Below are positions 52,683 through 61,787 of a stretch of 64,000 nt of DNA, piece by piece (within the stretch, counting starts at the first letter, position 1; the number at the start of each line of letters is the position of its first letter). The translations under genes and the position numbers were made by a program. Source of the stretch: Chitinophagaceae bacterium (GTDB taxonomy: Bacteria > Bacteroidota > Bacteroidia > Chitinophagales > Chitinophagaceae); assembly GCA_025360525.1 (NCBI GenBank), contig JANYCA010000034.1, forward strand, positions 1 through 64,000, in the 5' to 3' direction. Below the pieces are notes generated by a model. It saw only the letters and a list, made by a program, of their open reading frames with translations. It had not been told where the DNA came from and did no database searches.

Positions 52683-54060
52683 GGATATTGAAAATAAAAT
52701 AAGAGAGGCCGCTGCAAACAGCGAGCCTGCTTTTGATGAACAGGCCTGGCTTAAAATGGAGCTGCTGCTCAATAAAGAAGGCAGGAAAAAACGTCGTTTT
52801 TTTATTTGGTGGAGATATGGCTTACCCATTTTATTAATGGGACTTGGCCTGGTGGGCTATTGGTATTTTAACAACGCTTCTGTAGTAAGGAATAAGCCCG
52901 AAATAGCAACCGCTGCAACGAGTACTGCCACCAAAAATGAGCATAATGTTACAAGATCAAACAAAGTTGAATTGAATGTTGAGAAAAAAAATAGTACGTC
53001 ACATGACAAGGAAAATATCGCTTCCGGCGATGCAATTGTTGAATCAAAAAATGTAAAGGGATTAAGCAAAAAAACTTCAGGTGAATTGAAAGAAGTAGTC
53101 ATCCAACAACAGGATGCAAAGGACGATCGGCTGCCCGATGCAAAGACTTTTAAAGCGAAAAAATTAAGCGTGAAACATAAGGGTGCATCTGCTATTAAAA
53201 TAAGTGGTGGCGAGGTTTCAACGGAAACTGATGCAACCTTAAGTAGCAATGAAATTTTAAAGGATAATGATAATATGATAGAAAAAAAGGAGCCAATCAC
53301 TTCACCCGTAAAGGAAAACAATGATTTAATTGTAGAAAAAAATGTTACAGATACCGTTAAAAGTTACATAGCTATTAAGGAAGCTCAACCAACGAAAGCA
53401 GATAAAGATTTAATCATTTCAGATAGCAAGTCCGTTAAAAAATCATCATCTGCTAAAGGATTATCAAAGTGGTACCTTTTAGCAACAATCGGTGCAGAGG
53501 CATCCGGAGTAAAGTTTTTATCGTTTCCAAACAGCCCGGTTACGCCCAGGTACGGAGCAGGTGTTGGCTTTCAGATAAATAAAAGAATCAGTGTGCAAAC
53601 GGGGTTTTATGCCGGCAGAAAAAAATACATCGGCGGTCCCGGCGATTACCATCCCAAGCCCGGTTCTTATTGGGGTATGGTGGATATTAAAAAGGTTGAT
53701 GCATCCTGCCTAATATATGATATCCCGGTTACCTTACGGTATAATTTTGTTCAAAAATCTGCTCTGATTTTTTATGGAACTGCTGGCGTCTCTTCTTTTA
53801 TTATGAAGAAGGAGGATTATAGGTATCACTACAATTATAATAATTACTATTACATATCGGACAAGTCCTACACCGGTAATAAAAATCTTTTTTCTATGCT
53901 GATCATCTCGGCAGGGCTGGAAAAAAAGCTGGGAGCCCAATTTTCATTTTTAGCAGAGCCATATCTTAGTTTCCCGTTGTCAGGAGTGGGAGAGGGCAGT
54001 GTTAAATTATATTCTGCCGGTTTACAAATCGGGTTAAAATATTCGCCTTCTTTTAAATAA
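52663..54060 (+). CDS. Probable anti-sigma protein: inner-membrane anchor plus C-terminal outer-membrane barrel
   Basis: The 465-residue protein overlaps the sigma gene by 20 bp. It has a short cytoplasmic acidic N-terminus (about 1-46, FEDIENKIREAAANSEPAFDEQ), one membrane span (YGLPILLMGLGLVGYWYF, about 52-69), a long Lys/Ser/Thr-rich low-complexity segment (about 70-260), and a C-terminal PorT-like barrel (about 265-465: YLLATIGAEASGVKFLSF, YGAGVGFQINKRISVQTGFYAG, closing GLQIGLKYSPSF). It therefore could cross the periplasm from inner to outer membrane. By position it is the best candidate regulator of the sigma factor (inference); no ZAS or FecR domain is seen. A terminator follows. Confidence 0.8.
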   Translation: MSQKSFEDIENKIREAAANSEPAFDEQAWLKMELLLNKEGRKKRRFFIWWRYGLPILLMGLGLVGYWYFNNASVVRNKPEIATAATSTATKNEHNVTRSNKVELNVEKKNSTSHDKENIASGDAIVESKNVKGLSKKTSGELKEVVIQQQDAKDDRLPDAKTFKAKKLSVKHKGASAIKISGGEVSTETDATLSSNEILKDNDNMIEKKEPITSPVKENNDLIVEKNVTDTVKSYIAIKEAQPTKADKDLIISDSKSVKKSSSAKGLSKWYLLATIGAEASGVKFLSFPNSPVTPRYGAGVGFQINKRISVQTGFYAGRKKYIGGPGDYHPKPGSYWGMVDIKKVDASCLIYDIPVTLRYNFVQKSALIFYGTAGVSSFIMKKEDYRYHYNYNNYYYISDKSYTGNKNLFSMLIISAGLEKKLGAQFSFLAEPYLSFPLSGVGEGSVKLYSAGLQIGLKYSPSFK

Positions 54061-54077
54061 TATCAAAAAGTATTTTG

Positions 54078-54108
54078 TAAAAAAGAGTTGCATGTGCAGC
54101 TCTTTTTT
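54078..54108 (+). terminator. Terminator of the sigma/anti-sigma operon
   Basis: AAAAAAGAGTTGCA pairs with TGCAGCTCTTTTTT (one G-T pair), a stem of about 13 bp with a very small loop and a T-run, beginning 18 bp after the stop codon. Confidence 0.9.
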
Positions 54109-54186
54109 ATTGGCCATATATTAATTAGAAAATATAACGAGGCAACCCTTATTGAATGCTTACCGATATTTTATAAAACTATTTTT

Positions 54187-54789
54187 ATGAAAAAGCAACT
54201 TGTAAATTTATTGTTGTTGATGGCAACAAGCGCTGTGGTATTTACGATATCTTCCTGCAGCAAAAGTAGCCCAGGTGTTGCACCGGTTACGCCAACGGAT
54301 TTGTGTGCAGGTAAAACAATTGTTATTACACCAGTAGCAACAGATGCCAATGCCTGTGGCGGAAATGGCCAGATTAAAGTTACTGCAACCGGTAGTACTG
54401 GCTTTACTTATAAACTCAACAGTGGAGGAACGTACCAGGCAGATGATTCTTTTGGGAATGTTGCAGCCGGTTCATACACTGTATTTGCAAAAGATAAAGA
54501 TGGTTGCGAAAAATCAGTTGCTGCTACAGTTGGTTCCACTGGTACAGCAGGCCCGCTGTTTACTGCTGTTAAGAACCTAATGGCAGCTAAGTGTCAGTCA
54601 TGCCACAACAATACTGTTCAAAATGGCGGAATGAACTGGGAGATAGAATGTAATATTGTTACTAATAGCGACCGTATTAAAGTGAGAGCTGTTGATTTGG
54701 GTACTATGCCTCAGAGCGGCCCTTTATCACAAACAGAAAAAAATATTATCAGCGACTGGATTGCCGCTGGTGGAGGATTTGCTAACTAA
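54187..54789 (+). CDS. Lipoprotein with SprB-like repeat and cytochrome c-type haem site
   Basis: I choose the ATG at 54187 (200 residues): it opens a lipoprotein signal (MKKQLVNLLLLMATSAVVFTISSCSK), whereas the longer frame upstream runs through the terminator. The mature part holds one SprB-like repeat (VTATGSTGFTYKLNSGGTYQADD...GSYTVFAKDKDGCE, about 55-120) and then a single haem-binding motif CQSCHN with a downstream Met (GTMPQSGPLS) that fits a cytochrome c axial ligand. It may carry electrons at the periplasmic or outer surface. The two-domain combination is unusual to my knowledge. Terminator follows directly. Confidence 0.8.
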   Translation: MKKQLVNLLLLMATSAVVFTISSCSKSSPGVAPVTPTDLCAGKTIVITPVATDANACGGNGQIKVTATGSTGFTYKLNSGGTYQADDSFGNVAAGSYTVFAKDKDGCEKSVAATVGSTGTAGPLFTAVKNLMAAKCQSCHNNTVQNGGMNWEIECNIVTNSDRIKVRAVDLGTMPQSGPLSQTEKNIISDWIAAGGGFAN

Positions 54790-54802
54790 TTTTTTAAGAA
54801 AT

Positions 54803-54837
54803 AGTGGCCAGCATTGTGCTGGCCACTAAGTTTTTAT
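54803..54837. terminator. Bidirectional terminator
   Basis: AGTGGCCAGCA and TGCTGGCCACT form a perfect 11-bp stem with a three-base loop, with T-rich sequence on the plus side and A/T-rich on the other. It lies between the convergent haem-lipoprotein and M28 genes. Confidence 0.9.
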
Positions 54838-54859
54838 TTCGTTTTATAAGCGCCCGTTT

Positions 54860-56143
54860 TTAATCTTTTTTTACTCTTGTTGGTGTATCCTTGCCACTGA
54901 TTATAGATTGGCTGCTGATAGCAATTGCTTTTATTATTTCAGCCATGTTATTCATATCCAGGGTTTCTATTTCGTCATCCTGGGTATGATAAAATTTCTC
55001 ATTGTCCATTTTTGAAGTAGAAATGGTATGGGCAGGTACACCCAATGCAGCAAGCGTTGCATTATCACTCCTGTAAAATAAATTTTGTTCCGGATATGGA
55101 TCTGGTTCAAAATGAAATTTTGAACCGATAAGGTTACGTTGGAGAATTTTGCCCATGTCAGATTTTTCGTAACCGGTTATGTAGGCACTATTGGTTCCCC
55201 ATTTACTTTCGGTGCCAATCATTTCAATATTAAACATGGCTACTACACTATCCGGCGGCAGTTGTCCGCTGAAATATTGAGATCCGAAGCCACCAATTTC
55301 CTCTGCAGTGAATGCAACAAAAATGATACTGCGCTCATTATTTTTCATCTTGCTGAAATACCTAGATAGCATCATTACAGCGGTTGTGCCGGCTGCATCA
55401 TCATTGGCGCCGTTATAGATAGAATCCTTTTCTGCATTGGGTTTCCCGATGCCAAGGTGATCGTAATGACCAGAGAAAATAACATACTCATTCTTTTTAG
55501 TGGCTGAATTACCAGGTAAAATTCCAACAACATTTTTTAATTTTTGTTCCGAAGTTTCATTGGTTGCCTCCAGTTTAAAACCGGCAGGATTAGTAACGGT
55601 AGTTACAATAAATACAATTTGTACAGGAGATGCAAAACGGGCTGCTGATAAAAAGCCTGTAAGACGTTTGAACCTGGTTGTATGGCTTGTATCAATCAGT
55701 ACCAGTGTGTTCTTTTTTGCGCTGATTAATGACTTAATGGTTTTTGAAAAGTCATCGTTTTTACCAATGCTCACAATATCAAAACCTTCGGTGGAAGTAT
55801 AATTGAGGTTAGCAGCCGTGCTGTATGCATAGTACTTATCAGCAGCAATGGTATCATTGTTAAGTATCAAAACAGATTGCAGCAGCTTTGTTTTAACCAT
55901 CGAAAACTCCTGGAAGTAGCTGCTGCCCAAAAATTGCAGTTTATTTTTTTTAAATTCTTTTGCAATTAAATCAGCTGCCTTATCAATTTCCGGACTAAAA
56001 GTTTTTCTGCCAGCCATGTCATCGGCAGAAAGTTTTTTTTCAATTTTACTCACTTCAGCAGCATTGATTATCTTGTCAATTTTTTGCGAAAAGCACATCA
56101 CACTTAAACAGCTGGCAAGGATACCCAATACAATTTTTTTCAT
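54860..56143 (-). CDS. Exported M28-family peptidase
   Basis: The 427-residue product has a signal peptide (MKKIVLGILASCLSVMCFS) and the M28 zinc-site pattern: FSGHYDHLGIGKPNAEKDSIYNGANDDAAGT (His, Asp and bridging Asp), FVAFTAEEIGGFGSQYF (catalytic Glu-Glu), an MFNIEMIG segment and a late HTQDDEIETLD His. M28 enzymes are aminopeptidases or dipeptidases. It is separated by only 7 bp from the upstream PLP-enzyme gene on the same strand, so the two form an operon. The combination suggests exported amino-acid or peptide processing, but no substrate is known. Confidence 0.93.
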   Translation of the reverse strand: MKKIVLGILASCLSVMCFSQKIDKIINAAEVSKIEKKLSADDMAGRKTFSPEIDKAADLIAKEFKKNKLQFLGSSYFQEFSMVKTKLLQSVLILNNDTIAADKYYAYSTAANLNYTSTEGFDIVSIGKNDDFSKTIKSLISAKKNTLVLIDTSHTTRFKRLTGFLSAARFASPVQIVFIVTTVTNPAGFKLEATNETSEQKLKNVVGILPGNSATKKNEYVIFSGHYDHLGIGKPNAEKDSIYNGANDDAAGTTAVMMLSRYFSKMKNNERSIIFVAFTAEEIGGFGSQYFSGQLPPDSVVAMFNIEMIGTESKWGTNSAYITGYEKSDMGKILQRNLIGSKFHFEPDPYPEQNLFYRSDNATLAALGVPAHTISTSKMDNEKFYHTQDDEIETLDMNNMAEIIKAIAISSQSIISGKDTPTRVKKD

Positions 56144-56150
56144 TGATTTT

Positions 56151-57416
56151 TTAATTTCCGCTAAGTTCAGTTAATGCTTTTACAAATTGATCCAATTCTA
56201 CAGGAGTGGTATAAATGTTAGGTGTAATTCTGCAACCCCTTACTCCTGCGTAGTCAATTGCCACTGTGTAAATATTGTATTTTTTAAATAAAATATTTGC
56301 TAAGTCAGCCGGTAGTATCGATTGAATGCCGACATTGGCAATGCCGCAGTTTCGTGCCGCATCAGCAGGTGTATTTAAAAGGATGTTGGGCATGTTTCTT
56401 ACTTTGCTGGTCCAGTAATGTTGCAGGTATCTAAGGCGTGCCTCTTTTCTTTCGGGCCCAATCTTAAAATAATAATCAATCGAATCAGCAATGGACAAAT
56501 CTGTGTGCACCGGGTGGGTACCAATGTGATTTAAACGGGCAATATCATTTGTGATTGTTTCACTTTCTGCCAACAGCGGCCACACTTTATTTACGTTGTC
56601 TTTTTTTACGTAAAGCAAACCTGCACCCAGCGGAACGCTTAGCCATTTGTGCAAACTAGCACCATAAAAATCACAATTTAAATCGGAGATGGAATATTGA
56701 ATATGTGCAAAGGCATGGGCTCCATCTACCATTACAGCAACTCCTTTTGCATGCGCCATATCGCATATTTTACGAACAGGCAGTATCTGCCCCGTAATAT
56801 TAATCATGTGGCAAACCATCAACAGGCGGGTTTTTGCCGTGATGGCATTGGCATATAACTGCACAATTTCATCATCGGAGGAAGGATGATTGGGAACGGA
56901 TACTATTCTATTTACCACACCATGCCGGTTTGCAACCTGCTTAAACATTTCCAGCATCGATCCATAATCCTGCTCGGCCATTATAGCTTCATCACCGGCC
57001 TGCCAGTGCATGCCGCTGATAATCATATCAAGCGATTCTGTAGTATTGCGGGTAATCACCAGTTCATCTGCTCCGCAACCTGCAAGGGTAGCCAGTTTAG
57101 CAGCCATCGCTTTTTTATTATCAAATTGAACGGTACGCATGTAATACGAACCCAGGTAATTTATTTCACGGATATGTTCAATGGATTTTTCCAATAGCTC
57201 CTGCGGAAGAAAACAGTAATAGCCATTTTCCAGGTTAATATAATCCGGTTTAATTCTGTAGCCTTTTCTTACGCCTTCCCAAAAAGCTTCATCGCCCGCA
57301 AGTTCTGCTGGCAAGGCATGTTCATATTGTTTCAACCATTTATCTAAATTATTTACACCCGGAAACCCAGCCAGTCCCAGCATTGATAAGTTTTTTACAA
57401 ATGAACGTTTATTCAT
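56151..57416 (-). CDS. PLP-dependent aminotransferase class V-fold enzyme, exported (epimerase-like)
   Basis: The 421-residue product starts with a Tat-like signal (MNKRSFVKNLSMLGLAGFPG, using KR in place of RR). It has the fold type I aminotransferase class V pattern: LENGYYCFLPQELLEKS, ELVITRNTTESLDMII, MVDGAHAFAHIQY (Asp contacting the PLP ring) and GASLHKWLSVPLGAG with the Schiff-base Lys. It resembles isopenicillin N epimerase-like and kynureninase-like enzymes, whose true reactions vary. The signal suggests function outside the cytoplasm, unusual for PLP enzymes. It is the first gene of a two-gene operon with the M28 peptidase. Confidence 0.88.
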   Translation of the reverse strand: MNKRSFVKNLSMLGLAGFPGVNNLDKWLKQYEHALPAELAGDEAFWEGVRKGYRIKPDYINLENGYYCFLPQELLEKSIEHIREINYLGSYYMRTVQFDNKKAMAAKLATLAGCGADELVITRNTTESLDMIISGMHWQAGDEAIMAEQDYGSMLEMFKQVANRHGVVNRIVSVPNHPSSDDEIVQLYANAITAKTRLLMVCHMINITGQILPVRKICDMAHAKGVAVMVDGAHAFAHIQYSISDLNCDFYGASLHKWLSVPLGAGLLYVKKDNVNKVWPLLAESETITNDIARLNHIGTHPVHTDLSIADSIDYYFKIGPERKEARLRYLQHYWTSKVRNMPNILLNTPADAARNCGIANVGIQSILPADLANILFKKYNIYTVAIDYAGVRGCRITPNIYTTPVELDQFVKALTELSGN

Positions 57417-57752
57417 AATTCGGCTTTTACAGTTATTGAAATTAAAACCAAGTTAAAAAGAAGAATTCTAATGCAATTGATTTTGTTTACAGCGATGTGA
57501 ACATCTACTACACGAGGTATCTATCTATTTTCTTATAATAATTAAATTTAGCAGCATCACTTTATTGATCTTGGATTACAGTTTTTTTAAATTTTTTCCT
57601 GATAAAAGACAAATGCCTGGGTTGTTGAAAGTGATGCGGCCAATCTTTGCCATTCTAAAAATTAAAATGATTGTATAAAAAACAAACCAATATCCACCTG
57701 CAGGTAAGTAAATTGTTAATAAGGTTTTTGTTAAATTACCTTTACAGTTATT
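57417..57752. other. Divergent spacer upstream of the GH18-NodB-GT2 gene
   Basis: About 335 AT-rich bp. It holds the likely promoter of the fusion gene (57713-57744) at its right end and a short palindrome GATGT-GA-ACATC (near 57493-57504). No ORF. Confidence 0.5.
57713..57744 (+). promoter_or_regulatory. Bacteroidota-type promoter of the fusion gene
   Basis: TTG at 57713-57715, a 21-bp spacer, then TACCTTTA (57737-57744), seven of eight bases of TAnnTTTG. The predicted start site is at or just before the ATG at 57753, so the message could be almost leaderless. Confidence 0.45.
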
Positions 57753-60700
57753 ATGAGCCAGGAATCACAAATATTTCAAACAACCAGCGTAAAGCGTTGG
57801 AGAAACTTCAAATGGTCATTCAGGATATTGCTGATGATTGCGGTATTTTTTATTGCCGTTTTGGTTTTAGCAATACTTCGTGGTAGCAGCCCCACCATAC
57901 CTAACCTCGAGGCAAAGTCAAAAGCCTACCAGGGAAAAATGGATCCTGCAAATCCTTTAACATTGTCGCAGGGGTTCAACAAAAAATACAAAGGGTTTAA
58001 AGACTTTCTGGATAAAAAAACGAGGGAAGATTCTTTTAGAAATAGCAGGCAACATAATGGCAATTTTGCTGATTCAATACCCAATATAAGGGCTGCATTT
58101 TATACACCCTGGACAGGAAAAACCTCACTTCCTGATTTGGAAAAATATGGTAGTAACCTGAACGTAATTTTTCCTGAATGGTTTTTTATTGACACAGTTT
58201 CACATACCCTGCAAACGAGGATAGATAGTGCTGGACTTGCTTTGATGCGTGCAAAAAAGCTGGAAATAATGCCGATACTCAGCAATTTTAATTCTGGCCT
58301 AAAAGATTTCGATGGCAAACTGTTACATACTATTTTAGGCAATGATGCAAAAAGAAAAGCTTTTATTAAACAGGTAACTGATACACTTAATTTTTATCAT
58401 TTTGATGGTATTAATATCGATTTTGAAGAGTTGAAAGAAACAACCAGCACGCCCTTATCAACCTTTCAAAAAGAATTGTACGAGGCATTGCATACACAAG
58501 CCCTAACGGTAACAATGGATGTTGCTGTTGATAATAATGACTACGATTACAAAACACTATCTGCCTTTAATGACTATGTTATTTTAATGGCATACGACCA
58601 ATACAACACGTCTACAGGACCAGGGCCGGTAAGTGCTCAAAAGTGGATTGAAGGCGCCGTGGAACGAACAGCAAAAAAAATTGAGCCCGGAAAAATTATT
58701 CTTGGTATTGCGGGTTATGGGTACGACTGGTATAAAACCCGTGAAGGAAAAGACACTTGTGAAAGTATTACTTTTAATTACGCCATTAACAAGGCAAAAA
58801 TTAAAAATGTAAAAGTTGATTTTGATAACGATAGTTACAATTGTCATTTTGTTTACTTGGAAAATGCAAAAGGAGACGATGGTGAACTGATGCAGGTTAA
58901 ACATGAAGTATGGTTCGCCGATGCTGCTACTACATTTAATATCCTTCGGTTTAGTGATGAATACGAAACGGCTGGCACTGCACTTTGGCGCATGGGCAGC
59001 GAAGATGCAAGAATGTGGACTTACTACAAAAGAGATCTCAGTAACGAATCGCTTGCTGCCAATCCTTTTAAGTTTGATATACTCAAAACCATTCCAGTAA
59101 TTCCGGATAATGTTGGGTATGATGGCGAGGGTGAGGTATTAAATATTGTTGCATCGCCGCAGGCCGGCAAAATAAATATTGAAATAGATACTGCTGAAAT
59201 GCTGATAGCAGAGCAGCACTATGTACAGCTTCCATCAGGCTACATTATACAAAAATTTGGAGAAGACCTGACCGATCCTGGCCCGGGGCATAAACTAATT
59301 TTAACTTTCGATGATGGGCCCGATGAAGAATGGACGCCTAAAATATTAGATATTTTACAACGGGAAAAAGTTCCTGCTACTTTTTTTGTGGTTGGCTTGC
59401 AGGCAGAAAAAAATATACCCCTGCTACAACGAATAAGCAAACTGGGGTACGAAATTGGCAATCATACTTTTACTCATAAGAATGTAGCAAAAATGAGTAA
59501 CCAGCGTGCCGCACTGGAAATGAAGTTGACGAGGTTGCTTATAGAAAGTGTTACCGGAAGATCTACCATTCTTTTTCGGGCCCCGTACAATGCGGATAGT
59601 GAACCCCAAACTTATGAGGAACTGGAACCCATTGAAAGAAGCCGGGAAGAAAATTATTTAACCATCGGCGAAAGTATTGATCCCAACGACTGGCAGGCAG
59701 GCGTTACTGCAGATTCAATTGTTGCCAGAACTATTAGCCAGGTAGAGAGTAGGGGGGCAAGCATCATTTTATTGCATGATGCCGGAGGACTTACCCGCCA
59801 AGCTACGGTTGACGCCTTACCTAAAATAATTGAATACTTTAAAAAGCGGGGATATAAATTTACCACAGTGGCAGATTTAATGGGAAAAACAAAAGATGAT
59901 GTGATGCCCAAACTGCCGCCAAGCAGGGATAGCTGGCTATCTAAAGTAAATTTCTTTTTTGCCGAAGCTACCTACTGGAGCAGTCATTTTTTGTTTGCAT
60001 TATTTATTGTAGGCATTGCATTATCTGTGGGCAGAATGTTGATAATGGCTTTGCTTGCATGGCTGCAAAAAAAGAAAGAAGCAAATAGTAAAATGGTGGC
60101 TGCGCCGATACTGATCACGGCCTGTGATTGGCCGTTGGTGAGCATCATTGTTCCTGCTTATAATGAAGAAATAAATGCTGTAAGAACCATTAATAGTTTA
60201 TTGCTGCAGGACTATCCCAACCTACAGGTAGTTTTTGTTGATGATGGTAGTAAAGACAGCACGTTTAATACAGTAAGCAAAGAATTTAAAAATACACCCA
60301 ATGTTTTTGTATTTACAAAACCCAACGGAGGTAAGGCTTCTGCCTTAAATGTTGGTATTGAAAAGGCAAATAGTGAGTATGTGGTTTGTATAGATGCTGA
60401 TACACAATTGCGGCCGGATGCAGTTAGTCAATTAATTAAAAAGTTTGACGTAGCTGTGTCTAATGTTTCTGCTTTGGGCGAAAGTTTAGAGGGTGTTGTA
60501 GGCGCAGTAGCCGGCAACGTAAAAGTGGGCAACGAAGTAAACATGATTACCCGTTGGCAAAGCATAGAATACATTACTTCTCAAAATTTCGATAGGCGTG
60601 CCTTCGATCTGCTCAACTGTATCACCGTGGTGCCCGGCGCCATCGGTGCATTTAGAAAAGAAGCCATCATTAAAGCCGGCGGATTTACAAGTGATACCCT

Positions 60701-61274
60701 TGCTGAAGACTGTGATCTTACGATGCGTTTACATCGCAATGGCTATCTAGTTCGGAATTGCAACGATGCCATCTCTTATACAGAAGCTCCTGAAACAATG
60801 AAGCAGTTTTTAAAACAACGATTCCGCTGGAGCTTTGGTGTGATACAATGTTTTTGGAAACACAGAGATGCTGTTTTCAATCCCAAATACAAAAATTTTG
60901 GTATGGTGGCATTGCCTAATATTTTGATTTATCAAATGATACTTCCCTTTTTGGCACCCCTTGCAGACTTGCTGCTGGTAGTGAGTTTGCTTGCTGCAGG
61001 CCTGGGTATTATCCAGGCAGATATTGGCTTTATCGTAAAGTATTATTTCATTTTTACGTTGGTTGATGTAGCCGGCGCAGCGTTGGCATTTGCGTTTGAA
61101 AAAGAGGATTATAAAAAGCTGATCTGGATGATACCGCAAAGACTGGTTTATCGCCAGTTGATGTACTACATCATCATCAAATCTTTTAATAAAGCAATTA
61201 AAGGAGAATTGCAGGGATGGGGTGTTTTAAAAAGAACAGGAAATGTGAAAGAGTTGGAGTTTAAACCATTGTAG
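57753..61274 (+). CDS. Trifunctional GH18-like / polysaccharide deacetylase / GT2 glycosyltransferase
   Basis: The 1173-residue membrane protein has three enzyme modules. After an N-terminal membrane span (about 31-50), a GH18-like domain carries DGINIDFEE (about 217-225) with the catalytic Glu pattern. A NodB deacetylase follows with LTFDDGPDEEWTPKILD (about 515-531), FFVVG, IGNHTFTHKN and ILLHDAG. After a second span (about 745-770), a GT2 domain shows VSIIVPAYNEE (about 795), DADTQL (880), AEDCDLTM (about 984) and QRFRW (about 1022), followed by several C-terminal spans. The order suggests synthesis, deacetylation and trimming of a beta-linked GlcNAc-type polysaccharide in one polypeptide. 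Modules are known in Bacteroidota; the product is inferred. Confidence 0.92.
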   Translation: MSQESQIFQTTSVKRWRNFKWSFRILLMIAVFFIAVLVLAILRGSSPTIPNLEAKSKAYQGKMDPANPLTLSQGFNKKYKGFKDFLDKKTREDSFRNSRQHNGNFADSIPNIRAAFYTPWTGKTSLPDLEKYGSNLNVIFPEWFFIDTVSHTLQTRIDSAGLALMRAKKLEIMPILSNFNSGLKDFDGKLLHTILGNDAKRKAFIKQVTDTLNFYHFDGINIDFEELKETTSTPLSTFQKELYEALHTQALTVTMDVAVDNNDYDYKTLSAFNDYVILMAYDQYNTSTGPGPVSAQKWIEGAVERTAKKIEPGKIILGIAGYGYDWYKTREGKDTCESITFNYAINKAKIKNVKVDFDNDSYNCHFVYLENAKGDDGELMQVKHEVWFADAATTFNILRFSDEYETAGTALWRMGSEDARMWTYYKRDLSNESLAANPFKFDILKTIPVIPDNVGYDGEGEVLNIVASPQAGKINIEIDTAEMLIAEQHYVQLPSGYIIQKFGEDLTDPGPGHKLILTFDDGPDEEWTPKILDILQREKVPATFFVVGLQAEKNIPLLQRISKLGYEIGNHTFTHKNVAKMSNQRAALEMKLTRLLIESVTGRSTILFRAPYNADSEPQTYEELEPIERSREENYLTIGESIDPNDWQAGVTADSIVARTISQVESRGASIILLHDAGGLTRQATVDALPKIIEYFKKRGYKFTTVADLMGKTKDDVMPKLPPSRDSWLSKVNFFFAEATYWSSHFLFALFIVGIALSVGRMLIMALLAWLQKKKEANSKMVAAPILITACDWPLVSIIVPAYNEEINAVRTINSLLLQDYPNLQVVFVDDGSKDSTFNTVSKEFKNTPNVFVFTKPNGGKASALNVGIEKANSEYVVCIDADTQLRPDAVSQLIKKFDVAVSNVSALGESLEGVVGAVAGNVKVGNEVNMITRWQSIEYITSQNFDRRAFDLLNCITVVPGAIGAFRKEAIIKAGGFTSDTLAEDCDLTMRLHRNGYLVRNCNDAISYTEAPETMKQFLKQRFRWSFGVIQCFWKHRDAVFNPKYKNFGMVALPNILIYQMILPFLAPLADLLLVVSLLAAGLGIIQADIGFIVKYYFIFTLVDVAGAALAFAFEKEDYKKLIWMIPQRLVYRQLMYYIIIKSFNKAIKGELQGWGVLKRTGNVKELEFKPL

Positions 61275-61398
61275 GTTTTGCAATGTTATTACAGGAAAAT
61301 AGTTGCGTATTTATTGCCTTTGTGTTCACGAAGTAATACGCTTAGTTTGCAACACTGGGCAATAAAATAAATTAAGTAATCTGGAATCAAAAGAATTT

Positions 61399-61704
61399 AT
61401 GAAAAAAACATTTGGCTGGTTTAGGAAAATTGCCATGGCCGAAGGGGTATCCTTTTTGCTGCTGTTGTTTGTAGCAATGCCCTTGAAATACTTTGCCAAT
61501 ATGCCGACGGCAGTTAAAATAATGGGTAGCCTGCATGGTGTATTATTTGTTGCTTTTGTTGTATTGGCCTGGGAAGTAAAGGGCGATAACCGCAAAAGTT
61601 TTCTTTGGTTGTTAAAAGCAGGCTTGGCTTCTCTACTGCCTTTCGGAACTTTTGTGATGGATAAGGAGTGGAAGAAAGAAGAGGCGATGATTACAGTACT
61701 ATAG
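61399..61704 (+). CDS. DUF3817 membrane protein
   Basis: The 101-residue protein has three hydrophobic segments and matches DUF3817: MAEGVSFLLLLFVAMPLKYF, GSLHGVLFVAFVVLAWEV and LLKAGLASLLPFGTFVMDKEW. The conserved Glu in the first helix (AEGVS), HG in the second and PFG in the third are present. No function is known. It follows the glycosyltransferase fusion gene by 124 bp on the same strand, with no clear terminator between, so weak co-transcription is possible. Confidence 0.88.
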   Translation: MKKTFGWFRKIAMAEGVSFLLLLFVAMPLKYFANMPTAVKIMGSLHGVLFVAFVVLAWEVKGDNRKSFLWLLKAGLASLLPFGTFVMDKEWKKEEAMITVL

Positions 61705-61737
61705 ACAACTGTTAAAACGATCAGTGATATTAAAAGT

Positions 61738-61767
61738 AAAAAAGCCGGAAATAATTCCCGGCCTTTT
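61738..61767. terminator. Bidirectional terminator between DUF3817 and DUF4382 genes
   Basis: AAAAGCCGG pairs with CCGGC(C)TTTT with one bulged base, and A/T-runs lie on both sides. It sits between two convergent genes. Confidence 0.85.
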
Positions 61768-61787
61768 AATTTTAGTAGTTTCAACTA

